A DNA stretch of 64,000 bases, taken from positions 62,001 to 126,000 of the forward strand of contig NZ_FOEI01000003.1 in the NCBI RefSeq assembly GCF_900110615.1, given 5' to 3'. This document shows positions 1-7,801 of this stretch, in pieces. A program made the position numbers and the translations under genes. The notes under the pieces were generated by a model. The model did not search any database. It was not told where the DNA came from and saw only the letters and a list, made by a program, of their open reading frames with translations. Each line of letters opens with the position of its first letter. Positions within the stretch are counted from its first letter, which is position 1. The stretch is from Flavobacterium urocaniciphilum. GTDB taxonomy: Bacteria; Bacteroidota; Bacteroidia; Flavobacteriales; Flavobacteriaceae.

Positions 1-2898
1 CTTTATAGCATTTGTAGCACTATAACAAGTTGCAGTATTTTCTCTAATTTGACAATAATATTGATAGTTTATTACTCCTGTAATATTTGAAATATTTAAA
101 GTAGCAGCAGTTGCGCCACTATAAATTCCTCCATCTGTAACAGCAGTCCATGTAACACTACCAGGAGCCGCATAATACCATTGATAAGCCAAACCTAAAC
201 CACCTGCAAAACCTTCAGTTCCTGCTGTTGTTAAAACAGCAGAAGTTATTCCACAAGATGGCACATAAGTTGGATGAGTAGTTACAACTGGAGGCGCTCC
301 AGTAGAAGGCAATGTCAATCCAGCACTAGGATAACATTCGCCTGCTGCTAAAGGAATTGTAGACCAATCTGCAGCCACATAAGAAGTTCTTGCAAGTAAT
401 GCTCCATTATTTCTAACCATATAATAACCTGGCGCTGTTGGATAAGTATCAACATCATCAATTACAACCGTTCCAGCTGCATTTCTTAATTGAATTCCAT
501 CATTTTCATTAAATCCACCATCAATAGTTCCATTTGTTGAAGCAGGCCCACAACTTCCTGCAGAAACTTTCAAAATACCTAAAGCTCCTGAAGCAATTGT
601 ACCAGTTAAATTAGCATAATCTATTTCATTTCCATCATCATGTGTAGAAGTTCTCCATAGTGTATAATTTGCTAAATTAACAGGGGCAGCTGTTCCATTG
701 AATAAAGTAATGAATCCACCCGAACCCGTTTTTTCATCGTGTATATCATAAATAATTAAATCTGTAATAGCTGCAGATCCTTCACAAGAAGAGTTTTCTT
801 TAGTAATAATTGTATAAGCATTATCAATAGTACAAGGTTGACTGTCTTTTACTGACATTATTCCAGTTGTTGCACCTGTTGGAATTAGTGCTACAATTTG
901 AGTACCTGTATTTGAAACTATTGTTGCATTAATACCAGAGAATGAAACTGTAGTTCCAGTTAATCCTGTTCCATTAATAGTAACTTCTGTCCCAACAGGT
1001 CCCGAAGTTGGTGTAAAAGATGTTACGGTATGTGTTGGTACACAAGGAATAACACATTGATTTCCTTTTAAAATTATATTATCTATAAAATAATATTCTC
1101 CAGCAATAATACCTACAGATCTTAATCTAACACTTATTTGAGTAGCACTTGAAGGCACATTAACAATCCATGGATTTGTGGCTACAGTTGTAGGATCTAA
1201 AGCATTTGTACTACCCATATTAATTCCAGCATTACTAAATCCATCAACTAATTTTATACTTCCCGTACCTGTCCAAGTCACTCCATTATCATAAGAAATA
1301 TCTAAAAATAAATCATCTCCAGAATCTACACCAAATGATGCAAATGCAACAGTTAAAGTTACATCTGAATAACCTGCTAAAGACATGTTACTAGTTGTTA
1401 AACTTCCCGCTCCATCCATTCTGTATGATTTGGTACCAAAATATTTATTTGTAGTTGTATTTGTTGCTCCTGTTCCGGTTGTAGTATATGACCAATCATC
1501 TGTAGTTTCAAAACTCAAAGATTTTAATGTACTATTAACTTGTTCATTATCATAAATAGATAGCTGTAAAGTATTATTAGTTCCTATTTGACAGTTAACA
1601 TTACTATTTAATCCAAAAATCACATTTGTACTTCCATCACATGTACTATTGTCATTAATAGTGACAGATGTTGTAAAAGTCGTTGAAGATGCAAATGTTG
1701 CTGTAACTGGAACAAAATTATATTGAGTACCATTAATTGCAGTTCCACCTGAAACATAAATATTTACAGTATGAGACCCAATGATACTACTAACAGCTTG
1801 TAAATTATAAACTACACCATCTTCACTTACAGTTGCTGAAACAACTGAAAAAGCTACATCTGGCGCAATAATTGTTTGAGTATTACCAACTGCAGTTCCT
1901 GATACAGCACCGCTAGGAGTTGTAGTAGCTGTTAAATCTGCCGAAGCTAAGGAAGCGGTAAATGTTCTTCCTGAAGTGGCACTTGCACTAACATCAGCTA
2001 CTAACAAATATTTTCTTATCACTGATAATCCAGTTTGTCCCACTAATGTAAAATTCATAGTATTTGCTAATGAAATTCCTGCTCCTGAAACAGAACTCTC
2101 TCCACCATTTACAACTCCATTACCATCTGCATCAAAATAAATTCTAATGTTTGATAAATCTGCAGTTGTAGATGTACCTGTTTTAGTAATTGTAACATTT
2201 GTTAAATCGTAACTAGTAGTACACGAAGTTGGCGTAACATCAAATCCAAATAAAACTGACGTAGTGTTCGTTAAAACATTTCCTGTAGCTGGACTTCCAG
2301 AGTTTGTAATTGACAAACCATTACTTGAAACAACTCCTATAGTAAAAGCAGTCGTTTCAGCAGTAGTGTCCCATGCTAAAACGCGAACATAATATGTTAC
2401 ACCATTTGTAAATGTTTGTGAAATTATTTCAGATGTTCCTGAGCCATGAGAAGTAAAAGTCCCTGTTCCAGATGCCGGACATGAATTTGTAAATACATCA
2501 ACATCAATATCTCCTGTATAACCCGTAACAGTTATTGTATGGGTTCCAGTACAACTTGGTGTAAAAGAATACCATACATCTTTTTTAGTAGGACCATAAC
2601 CTAATCCTGCCGTTGCACTAGAACTTGTTATATTTCCAGAAATTGGAGCTGCATTTATTGTTAATGAAGTTGCACTTGAACACAAATCATTAGAAGGAGG
2701 ATTAACAACATTTATTTGAACCTGACCCGATGTTGAAGTTAGAGAACCTCCACAATAAGTAGTTTCACAAACAACATAATAGGTACCTACAATAGCAAAA
2801 TTTGGCGTATAAGTTGTTGTAGTTGCACCAGGTATTGCAGATGTATATGGTCCACCATTAGTGGTACTCATATACCATTGTCTACTAATTGCTCCTGC
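1..2898 (-). pseudogene. Downstream part of a giant secreted multidomain protein, separated from its 5' end by an in-frame stop; runs off the left edge
   Basis: The minus-strand frame of the 2899-3948 gene continues after its TAA for another 966 codons to base 1 without a second stop; I checked every triplet. In order it encodes an Ig-like segment with paired Cys, a PPC-like segment (begins SNDLCSSATSLTI), a segment resembling a Calx-beta fold (NGTQYNFVPVTATF), a concanavalin-like jelly roll (DDWSYTT to IDNIILKG), an IPT/TIG domain (FTPTSGPVGTEVTINGTGL), a lamin-tail domain (AITDLIIYDIHDEKTGSGGF) and another Ig-like domain at the edge. This is the build of a large T9SS-exported adhesin or surface enzyme. 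The C-terminal sorting domain would lie beyond the window. The first in-frame ATG after the stop is at 2869-2871, but a protein starting there would lack a signal peptide. The domain order is read by eye. Confidence 0.75.
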
Positions 2899-3948
2899 TT
2901 ATTCAGTTGCTGTAAGCAATGTTCCATTAGTAGCAACTGGAATTGTTTGAGTTGTTGTAGGCGCAATTGTAACAGAGCCTAAATTTATAGTCAAATCTGA
3001 ACCATTATTACCTCCAGTTACAGCAGGTCCGTTAGAAATTACCCTTATTCTATATCCAGTTCCAGTTGGTGTATTTGCTGGAATTCCAGCAGAAATAGTT
3101 CCAGAATTCGCGTTACTTACTAAAGTACCAATATTTGTTGGAGAAGCAAAACTACCTGCTGCATTTGATAATTGTGCTGTATAGGTATTACCAGTGAATG
3201 TACCAGTACTAGTAAACGGCACTGATACCGCTGTGCCGCCGTTAGTTGTTACACAAAAAGGACTTCCTGTTATTGAACTTGTTGTGATAGTATTTGAAGA
3301 AGTTGTACCAGTAACACTTACATTATCAATAGAAAAACCAGGTCTGTTTCCTGAACCTGATACATCTCTAATCAACCATCTTAATTGAACTTCTGCTTGA
3401 TTTTCACAGGCAATTGGTAGTGTTAAATTAATTGTTAATGGATTAACTGAAGTAGTTCCAGTAGTATTTGTAGGTGTCATCTGATTCAAATATCCAGAAG
3501 CCGCAACATCAGTAAATGTCCCTGTATTTCCAATTCTATATTGAAGTCCTAATTCATTTTGTCTTGTATTTTCAGTTCTTTGGGTTGCTGCAAGAAATGA
3601 TACTTGAATATTTGTATTTGATGTTGTATTTATTGACAAACAGATTGTTTTCATTGCAGAACCTGTTGACATAATACCTAATTTACCATTAAAATCACCT
3701 ACATGGGCTGTTGTAGATGTGTTTGTAGTTCCAGCTAAAGCTTGATTACCATTTGGCGCAGTCGTTGGATATGTTGCTGCTAAACTTCCAGCAATTGTCC
3801 AACCTTGCCAACCAGATGGATAAGCAGTTGTAGCACCTGTAAATGAAGCAAAGTTTTGAGAATAAGGTAACACCTGAGCAACAGGATTAGTCTGCCCCCA
3901 ACTCACAACAGAGCACAACAAAGTAAAAATTAACAAACGTAATTTCAT
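2899..3948 (-). CDS. N-terminal part of the giant secreted protein, ended by a premature TAA
   Basis: 349 codons beginning with a clear signal peptide (MKLRLLIFTLLCSVVSWGQ). Residues 28-215 form a jelly-roll domain typical of flavobacterial secreted proteins (LPYSQNFASF at the start, GFSIDNVSVTGT at the end). It is followed by an Ig/adhesion-like stretch ending in the common phrase QTIPVATNGTLLTATE. The stop at 2899-2901 falls inside a motif that normally continues (TATE, one residue, then AGAISRQW), and the frame stays open for 966 more codons. The TAA is therefore read as a single nonsense change, or a sequencing error, rather than a natural end. If real, the product is a truncated exported protein with no sorting domain, probably non-functional. 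No partner genes are nearby on this strand. Confidence 0.8.
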   Translation of the reverse strand: MKLRLLIFTLLCSVVSWGQTNPVAQVLPYSQNFASFTGATTAYPSGWQGWTIAGSLAATYPTTAPNGNQALAGTTNTSTTAHVGDFNGKLGIMSTGSAMKTICLSINTTSNTNIQVSFLAATQRTENTRQNELGLQYRIGNTGTFTDVAASGYLNQMTPTNTTGTTSVNPLTINLTLPIACENQAEVQLRWLIRDVSGSGNRPGFSIDNVSVTGTTSSNTITTSSITGSPFCVTTNGGTAVSVPFTSTGTFTGNTYTAQLSNAAGSFASPTNIGTLVSNANSGTISAGIPANTPTGTGYRIRVISNGPAVTGGNNGSDLTINLGSVTIAPTTTQTIPVATNGTLLTATE

Positions 3949-4011
3949 AGATATCTTAATTTTTTAATTAAATTTGGGTTGCTTAAAAAAAAGCCCGTAA
4001 AGATAACGTAT

Positions 4012-4019
4012 TATTTTTG
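4012..4019 (+). promoter_or_regulatory. Putative -7 element for recX
   Basis: TATTTTTG matches the Bacteroidota consensus TAnnTTTG and lies 40 bp before the recX start. No TTG at the expected -33 spacing was seen. Confidence 0.4.
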
Positions 4020-4059
4020 TATAATGAAATATTTTCTACATTATTAAATTGTTAAAGAA

Positions 4060-4536
4060 TTGAAAACTAGCAAAAACGCTTTTTCCTTGAAAGAAATCTA
4101 CGACAAAATAGAATACTACTGTTCGTACCAAGACCGTTGTCATAAAGAAGTAGAGCAAAAACTCAATTCATTTTTTTTAATTCCGGAAGCCAAAGAAAAA
4201 ATTATCATCCATCTTATTGAACACAAATTTATTGACGAAGAACGATTTGCTAAAAGTTTTGTTAGAGGAAAACACAATTATAAAGGCTGGGGCAAAAACC
4301 GAATTATTCAAGAATTAAAATTCAGAGAAATTACCAAAAGAAATATAGATATTGCCTTAAAAGAAATTCCAAACGATATTTATTTAGAAAACTTTCACAC
4401 TCTCGCTGAAAAAAATTGGGCATCCATTAAAGAACAAAAAGGACCTAAAAAAAATAAAAAATTTGTCGACTTTTTACTTCGCAAAGGCTATGAATCTTCT
4501 TTAATTTATGATAAACTTCAAGAGTTAAACAAATAA
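4060..4536 (+). CDS. recX: Regulatory protein RecX
   Basis: 158 residues matching the RecX family, small all-helical proteins that bind RecA filaments and modulate recombination. Visible are the N-terminal helices (YYCSYQDRCHKEVEQKL, a hallmark in Bacteroidota), the central FIDEERFAKSFVRGKHNYKGWG segment, and the C-terminal FVDFLLRKGYESSLIYDKL repeat. The start is TTG: the reading frame is blocked upstream by a TAA at 4045, and the only nearby ATG (4024) opens a frame that closes after seven codons. A good terminator follows directly, so the gene is probably monocistronic. recA itself is 54 kb away in this window. Confidence 0.9.
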   Translation: MKTSKNAFSLKEIYDKIEYYCSYQDRCHKEVEQKLNSFFLIPEAKEKIIIHLIEHKFIDEERFAKSFVRGKHNYKGWGKNRIIQELKFREITKRNIDIALKEIPNDIYLENFHTLAEKNWASIKEQKGPKKNKKFVDFLLRKGYESSLIYDKLQELNK

Positions 4537-4537
4537 A

Positions 4538-4562
4538 AAAAGGCTGGAGAACCCAGCCTTTT
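4538..4562 (+). terminator. Intrinsic terminator after recX
   Basis: AAAAGGCTGG pairs with CCAGCCTTTT across a 5-nt loop (agaac), starting two bases after the recX stop. Confidence 0.8.
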
Positions 4563-4566
4563 GTAC

Positions 4567-4613
4567 TTTTCATTTATTTTATTCCGATTACTAACTCTCG
4601 CAATAAATGAAAA
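4567..4613 (+). repeat. 12-bp perfect inverted repeat in the recX-thiL gap
   Basis: TTTTCATTTATT (4567-4578) and AATAAATGAAAA (4602-4613) are perfect complements around a 23-nt loop. No T-run follows, so it does not look like a terminator. Function unknown. Confidence 0.5.
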
Positions 4614-4690
4614 TAGGAATTACCTAAACACAACCAAATCGTTATAGTACATACAAACAAAAAACTACTAATTAAAAGTTTGAATTACTT

Positions 4691-4740
4691 AACGAGACAA
4701 AACTAAAATCGGCACGTTAACTTACATTATTGTTCTCGTT
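4691..4740 (+). repeat. Second inverted repeat in the recX-thiL gap
   Basis: AACGAGACAA (4691-4700) pairs with TTGTTCTCGTT (4730-4740), with one bulged base. The 29-nt loop contains GTTAAC, which recurs just downstream. It lies 80 bp upstream of the thiL promoter; the gap holds no credible ORF. Confidence 0.4.
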
Positions 4741-4820
4741 ATTTAAAGGTTAACTTTTTCAATATTTAATCTTCCTTTTTTACCAAATAATACTCTATAT
4801 TCAGTTTTCAGTTAATTACT

Positions 4821-4828
4821 TATCTTTG
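4821..4828 (+). promoter_or_regulatory. Putative -7 element for thiL
   Basis: TATCTTTG, an exact TAnnTTTG match, 15 bp before the ATG at 4844. A TTG inside this element is in frame with thiL but is better read as promoter than as start codon. Confidence 0.6.
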
Positions 4829-4843
4829 CAAAAAATTAATTTC

Positions 4844-5896
4844 ATGTTAGAAGATAAAAATCAGAAGAAAACCAGTATTGCAAGTTTAGGTGAGTTTGGA
4901 CTTATAAACCACTTAACTAAACATTTTAAAATCTCTAAAGAAAGTACACTAAAAAGTATTGGAGATGATGCTGCTGTTTTAGATTTTAAAGATAAAAAAG
5001 CTGTTGTTTCAACTGATTTATTAATTGAAGGTGTACATTTCGATTTAGCCTATATGCCTTTAAAACATTTAGGTTATAAAGCGGTTGTGGCAAACATTTC
5101 AGACATTTGTGCGATGAATGCTACTCCAACTCAAATTACGGTTTCTGTTGCTGTTTCAAATCGATTCCCATTAGAAGCTTTGGAAGAACTTTTTGAAGGA
5201 ATTACGTTAGCCGCAAATGCTTATGAAGTTGATGTAATTGGTGGCGACACCACTTCTTCTCAAAAAGGATTAATTATTAGTATTACTGCTATCGGAGAAG
5301 CAAATTTAGACGATATTGCTTATCGAAATGGCGCAAATCAAACTGACTTATTAGTGGTTTCTGGCGATTTAGGTGCGGCATACATGGGATTACAAGTTTT
5401 AGAAAGAGAAAAACAAGTTTTTCAAGTTAACCCAAACAATCAACCCGTTTTAGACGATTATACGTATTTAATAGAACGTCAACTTAAACCTGAGGCTAGA
5501 ACAGACGTAAAAGGAATTTTAGAACAATTGGAAATTCAACCAACGGCAATGATTGACATTTCTGATGGTTTATCTTCTGAAATAATGCACATCTGTAAAC
5601 AAAGTCAGTTAGGTTGTAATTTATATGAAGAGAAAATTCCGGTAGATCCGCAATTAATCAATACGTGTGAAGAATTCAATATCGACATTACTACAATTGC
5701 CTTAAATGGTGGAGAAGATTATGAATTATTGTTCACTATTAAAATGGAAGATTTCGAAAAAATAAAAGGTAATCCGAACTTTACTGTAATCGGACATATG
5801 GTTGCAGAAAGCGAAGGCATTCATTTAGTAACTCGTGCCAACACAAAAATCGAATTAAAAGCTAGAGGCTGGAATGCTTTAAGCGAAGAAGAATAA
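4844..5896 (+). CDS. thiL: Thiamine-monophosphate kinase ThiL
   Basis: 350 residues, usual length for ThiL, which phosphorylates thiamine monophosphate with ATP to thiamine diphosphate in the cytoplasm. Family signatures are present: SIGDDAAVL (residues 38-46) and STDLLIEGVHFD (56-67) form the metal/ATP site in the first half, DVIGGDTTSS follows in the middle, and IDISDGLSSEIMHI with ALNGGEDYELLFT lie in the C-terminal AIR-synthase-like half. The ATG at 4844 (MLEDKNQ) is chosen over a TTG six codons upstream because that TTG lies inside the promoter. The gene has its own promoter and shares a bidirectional terminator with the convergent rnhA. Confidence 0.95.
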   Translation: MLEDKNQKKTSIASLGEFGLINHLTKHFKISKESTLKSIGDDAAVLDFKDKKAVVSTDLLIEGVHFDLAYMPLKHLGYKAVVANISDICAMNATPTQITVSVAVSNRFPLEALEELFEGITLAANAYEVDVIGGDTTSSQKGLIISITAIGEANLDDIAYRNGANQTDLLVVSGDLGAAYMGLQVLEREKQVFQVNPNNQPVLDDYTYLIERQLKPEARTDVKGILEQLEIQPTAMIDISDGLSSEIMHICKQSQLGCNLYEEKIPVDPQLINTCEEFNIDITTIALNGGEDYELLFTIKMEDFEKIKGNPNFTVIGHMVAESEGIHLVTRANTKIELKARGWNALSEEE

Positions 5897-5913
5897 AATT
5901 TTCACGAACTGTC

Positions 5914-5934
5914 ACACTGAGCTTGTCGAAGTGT
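5914..5934. repeat. REP-like extragenic palindrome (GAGCTTGTCGAAG type)
   Basis: CACTGAGCTTGTCGAAGTG, flanked by A/T, gives ACACT...AGTGT arms. The core GAGCTTGTCGAAG is familiar as a widespread extragenic palindrome in many bacterial phyla. It sits between the thiL stop and the terminator. Confidence 0.6.
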
Positions 5935-5950
5935 TGATTCAGTATCTTAA

Positions 5951-5983
5951 AAAAATACCTGATTTAAAAAATCAGGTATTTTT
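5951..5983. terminator. Bidirectional terminator between thiL and rnhA
   Basis: AAAAATACCTGATT pairs with AATCAGGTATTTTT; A/T runs on both sides serve the two convergent genes. Confidence 0.85.
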
Positions 5984-5985
5984 TT

Positions 5986-6465
5986 TTACATCAATTTCTG
6001 TTCTTCTGTTTCGTAATAAGTATCAATGTTTAGTTTTTCTTGTTGCGAAGCCATTACAGCTAATTGATCACAACGTTCATTTTGAGGATGGTTATTATGA
6101 CCTTTAATCCACATAAATTTTACATTGTGTTTTCGGTATATTTTTAAAAATCGCATCCACAAATCGGGATTCTTTTTGTCTTTGAAATATTTCTTTTCCC
6201 AACCAAAAACCCAACCTTTTTCAACCGCATCAACTACATATTTGGAATCGGAAACGACTAAAACATTTGTTTTCGGATTTTTTAATTTTTCTAAACCAAC
6301 AATAACTGCTAACAATTCCATTCGATTATTAGTAGTATGTCTAAATCCTTCGTAAAACTCTTTTTTATAAGGCGTGCCTACCATTTCCATAACTACACCA
6401 TAACCACCCGGACCAGGATTTCCCTTTGCCGCGCCGTCAGTATATATGTGAACTTGGTAAGACAT
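5986..6465 (-). CDS. rnhA: Ribonuclease HI
   Basis: 159 residues, normal for bacterial RNase HI, which cuts the RNA strand of RNA-DNA hybrids. The acidic catalytic set is intact: D10 (YTDGAAKGNPGPGG), E50 (NNRMEL), D73 (SDSKYV) and D133 (NERCDQLA), with H123 in the flexible KGH loop. The basic-protrusion region is present as WVFGWEKKYFKDKKNPDLW. No N-terminal hybrid-binding domain is seen, so this is the single-domain form. The 3' end abuts the shared terminator with thiL. Upstream is an AT microrepeat and then purN in the same orientation. Confidence 0.95.
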   Translation of the reverse strand: MSYQVHIYTDGAAKGNPGPGGYGVVMEMVGTPYKKEFYEGFRHTTNNRMELLAVIVGLEKLKNPKTNVLVVSDSKYVVDAVEKGWVFGWEKKYFKDKKNPDLWMRFLKIYRKHNVKFMWIKGHNNHPQNERCDQLAVMASQQEKLNIDTYYETEEQKLM

Positions 6466-6512
6466 GTTAGATTATTAGATTATTAGATTATTTAGATTAT
6501 TAGATTGTTCGA
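6466..6512. repeat. Short tandem microrepeat (ATTAGATT units) between purN and rnhA
   Basis: About five near-copies of ATTAGATT/ATTATTAG fill the stretch immediately upstream of the rnhA start. Low-complexity AT repeats of this kind are common in flavobacterial intergenic DNA; no function is evident. Confidence 0.6.
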
Positions 6513-6570
6513 TTAATTAAATTTAAAATTAAGAAAATTTTGCCGGTTTGACTTTCTAAGAAGTCTAACC

Positions 6571-7128
6571 TTATAACAATTCTGCTATTACTTTTGGAAA
6601 ATGTTCCATTTCTAATTCGTGAATTTTTTGTGCAATTTCTTCTACAGTGGTACAACTTTCAATATTGACACTTTGTTGAAAAATGAAAGCACCTTCATCA
6701 TAATGTTCATTTACATAATGAACCGTAATACCTGTTTCTTTTTCATTATTATTTAAAACCGCTTGATGCACATGCATTCCATACATTCCTTTTCCGCCAT
6801 AATTTGGCAATAAGGCAGGATGAATATTAATTACTTTATCTGGAAACGCATTGATGATATGAGTTGGGAATTTTAACAAGAAACCTGCCAATACTATTAA
6901 GTCGGGCTGTAATTCATGTAATTGGTTTAAAACAGTTTCTTCTAAAAGTTCTGCTTTATTAAATACAAAAGTGGGTACATTAAACTTTTTTGCTCTATCT
7001 AATACTTTGGCATGCAGATTGTTAGTGAACACACCGACTACAGTTCCTTGACTTGATTTATCAAAATGTGCCATTATGTTTTCTGCATTAGAACCATTGC
7101 CGGAAGCAAAAAGTACAATCTTCTTCAT
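6571..7128 (-). CDS. purN: Phosphoribosylglycinamide formyltransferase PurN
   Basis: 185 residues from the ATG at 7128. It transfers the formyl group of 10-formyltetrahydrofolate to GAR, the third step of purine synthesis. Seen are the phosphate-binding GNGSN (10-14), the catalytic N101 and H103 in INIHPALLP, and D144 in HYDEGAF, matching the Asn-His-Asp triad known for E. coli PurN. The open frame extends 28 codons further upstream, but that extension (MRLNLFELLFLCQNK) is unlike the family and overlaps a good promoter at 7180-7187, so I start at MKKIVLFASGNGSN. The gene is divergent from acpP. Confidence 0.93.
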   Translation of the reverse strand: MKKIVLFASGNGSNAENIMAHFDKSSQGTVVGVFTNNLHAKVLDRAKKFNVPTFVFNKAELLEETVLNQLHELQPDLIVLAGFLLKFPTHIINAFPDKVINIHPALLPNYGGKGMYGMHVHQAVLNNNEKETGITVHYVNEHYDEGAFIFQQSVNIESCTTVEEIAQKIHELEMEHFPKVIAELL

Positions 7129-7179
7129 GTAAATTGATTTTTTCAACTTGTTATAATAACAAATTACCTTATTTTGACA

Positions 7180-7187
7180 CAAAAATA
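7180..7187 (-). promoter_or_regulatory. Putative -7 element for purN
   Basis: On the minus strand reads TATTTTTG, a TAnnTTTG match about 50 bp before the purN ATG. It supports the shorter purN start. Confidence 0.45.
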
Positions 7188-7306
7188 GCAATTCAAATAG
7201 GTTTAAACGCATAAATAGAAAAAATATTTTAACAGAAAAAGATAGAGAATTAGGCTATTGAAAGAATTTTTTATACATTCGTGGTCATATTTATTAACAA
7301 TAAATG

Positions 7307-7335
7307 TTGTTTTAAAATAAAGTTTTTTATTTTTG
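7307..7335 (+). promoter_or_regulatory. Promoter of acpP (-33 and -7 elements)
   Basis: TTG at 7307-7309, 18 bp spacer, TATTTTTG at 7328-7335; 29 bp before the acpP ATG. Close to the consensus for the Bacteroidota housekeeping sigma factor. Confidence 0.65.
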
Positions 7336-7364
7336 CCAACAAATTAAATTAAAATTAAAAGATT

Positions 7365-7601
7365 ATGTCAGACATTGCATCAAGAGTAAAAGCGATTATC
7401 GTGGACAAATTAGGTGTTGACGAAAACGAAGTTGTAGCAGAAGCAAGCTTCACAAACGATTTAGGTGCTGATTCATTAGACACTGTTGAGCTAATTATGG
7501 AATTCGAAAAAGAATTTGATATCCAAATTCCAGACGACCAAGCTGAAAACATTGCTACTGTAGGTCAAGCAATTTCTTACATCGAAGAAGCTAAGAAATA
7601 A
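7365..7601 (+). CDS. acpP: Acyl carrier protein
   Basis: 78 residues, acidic, typical type II fatty-acid-synthesis ACP. The 4'-phosphopantetheine attachment serine is S37 in the [17 protein letters not shown] signature. It carries the growing acyl chain between the cytoplasmic FAS enzymes. It is followed by fabF after a 200-bp gap with hairpins, and then by rnc, the same order (acpP-fabF-rnc) seen in many bacteria. Its promoter is strong, as expected for one of the most abundant proteins; the hairpin after the stop may lower expression of fabF relative to acpP. Confidence 0.97.
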   Translation: MSDIASRVKAIIVDKLGVDENEVVAEASFTNDLGADSLDTVELIMEFEKEFDIQIPDDQAENIATVGQAISYIEEAKK

Positions 7602-7609
7602 TAACCATT

Positions 7610-7639
7610 CATCCGTGTAAATTTATTTTTATACGGATG
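7610..7639 (+). terminator. Hairpin after acpP, partial terminator or attenuator
   Basis: CATCCGTGTAAA pairs with TTTATACGGATG (one G-T pair), loop of six, followed by ttgttattttt, a weak T tract. Confidence 0.55.
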
Positions 7640-7692
7640 TTGTTATTTTTGTTTCTGTTTTTAAAAATCTTTGTTTAGATTTGTAAAAACAT

Positions 7693-7709
7693 TGATTGTA
7701 TTACAATCA
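7693..7709. promoter_or_regulatory. Perfect 7-bp inverted repeat in the acpP-fabF gap, possible operator
   Basis: TGATTGT, 3-nt spacer (att), ACAATCA. Compact dyads of this size are typical of dimeric regulator sites. No regulator is identified, so the assignment is inference. Confidence 0.35.
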
Positions 7710-7734
7710 TTCACATAAAAAACATTTATGTAAT

Positions 7735-7775
7735 ACCCAATGTTTCTCATTTATTAAAAATTAGACACATTGGGT
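7735..7775 (+). terminator. Second hairpin before fabF
   Basis: ACCCAATGT (7735-7743) pairs with ACATTGGGT (7767-7775) around a 23-nt loop, then TTTTC. It lies 26 bp before the fabF ATG and may be a leader attenuator. Confidence 0.45.
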
Positions 7776-7801
7776 TTTTCTATATAACTAAAAAAAAATT
7801 T

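Noticed and set aside
7129..7212. 28-codon upstream extension of purN
   Set aside because: The extension does not resemble PurN and contains the likely promoter; the start at 7128 gives the usual family length.
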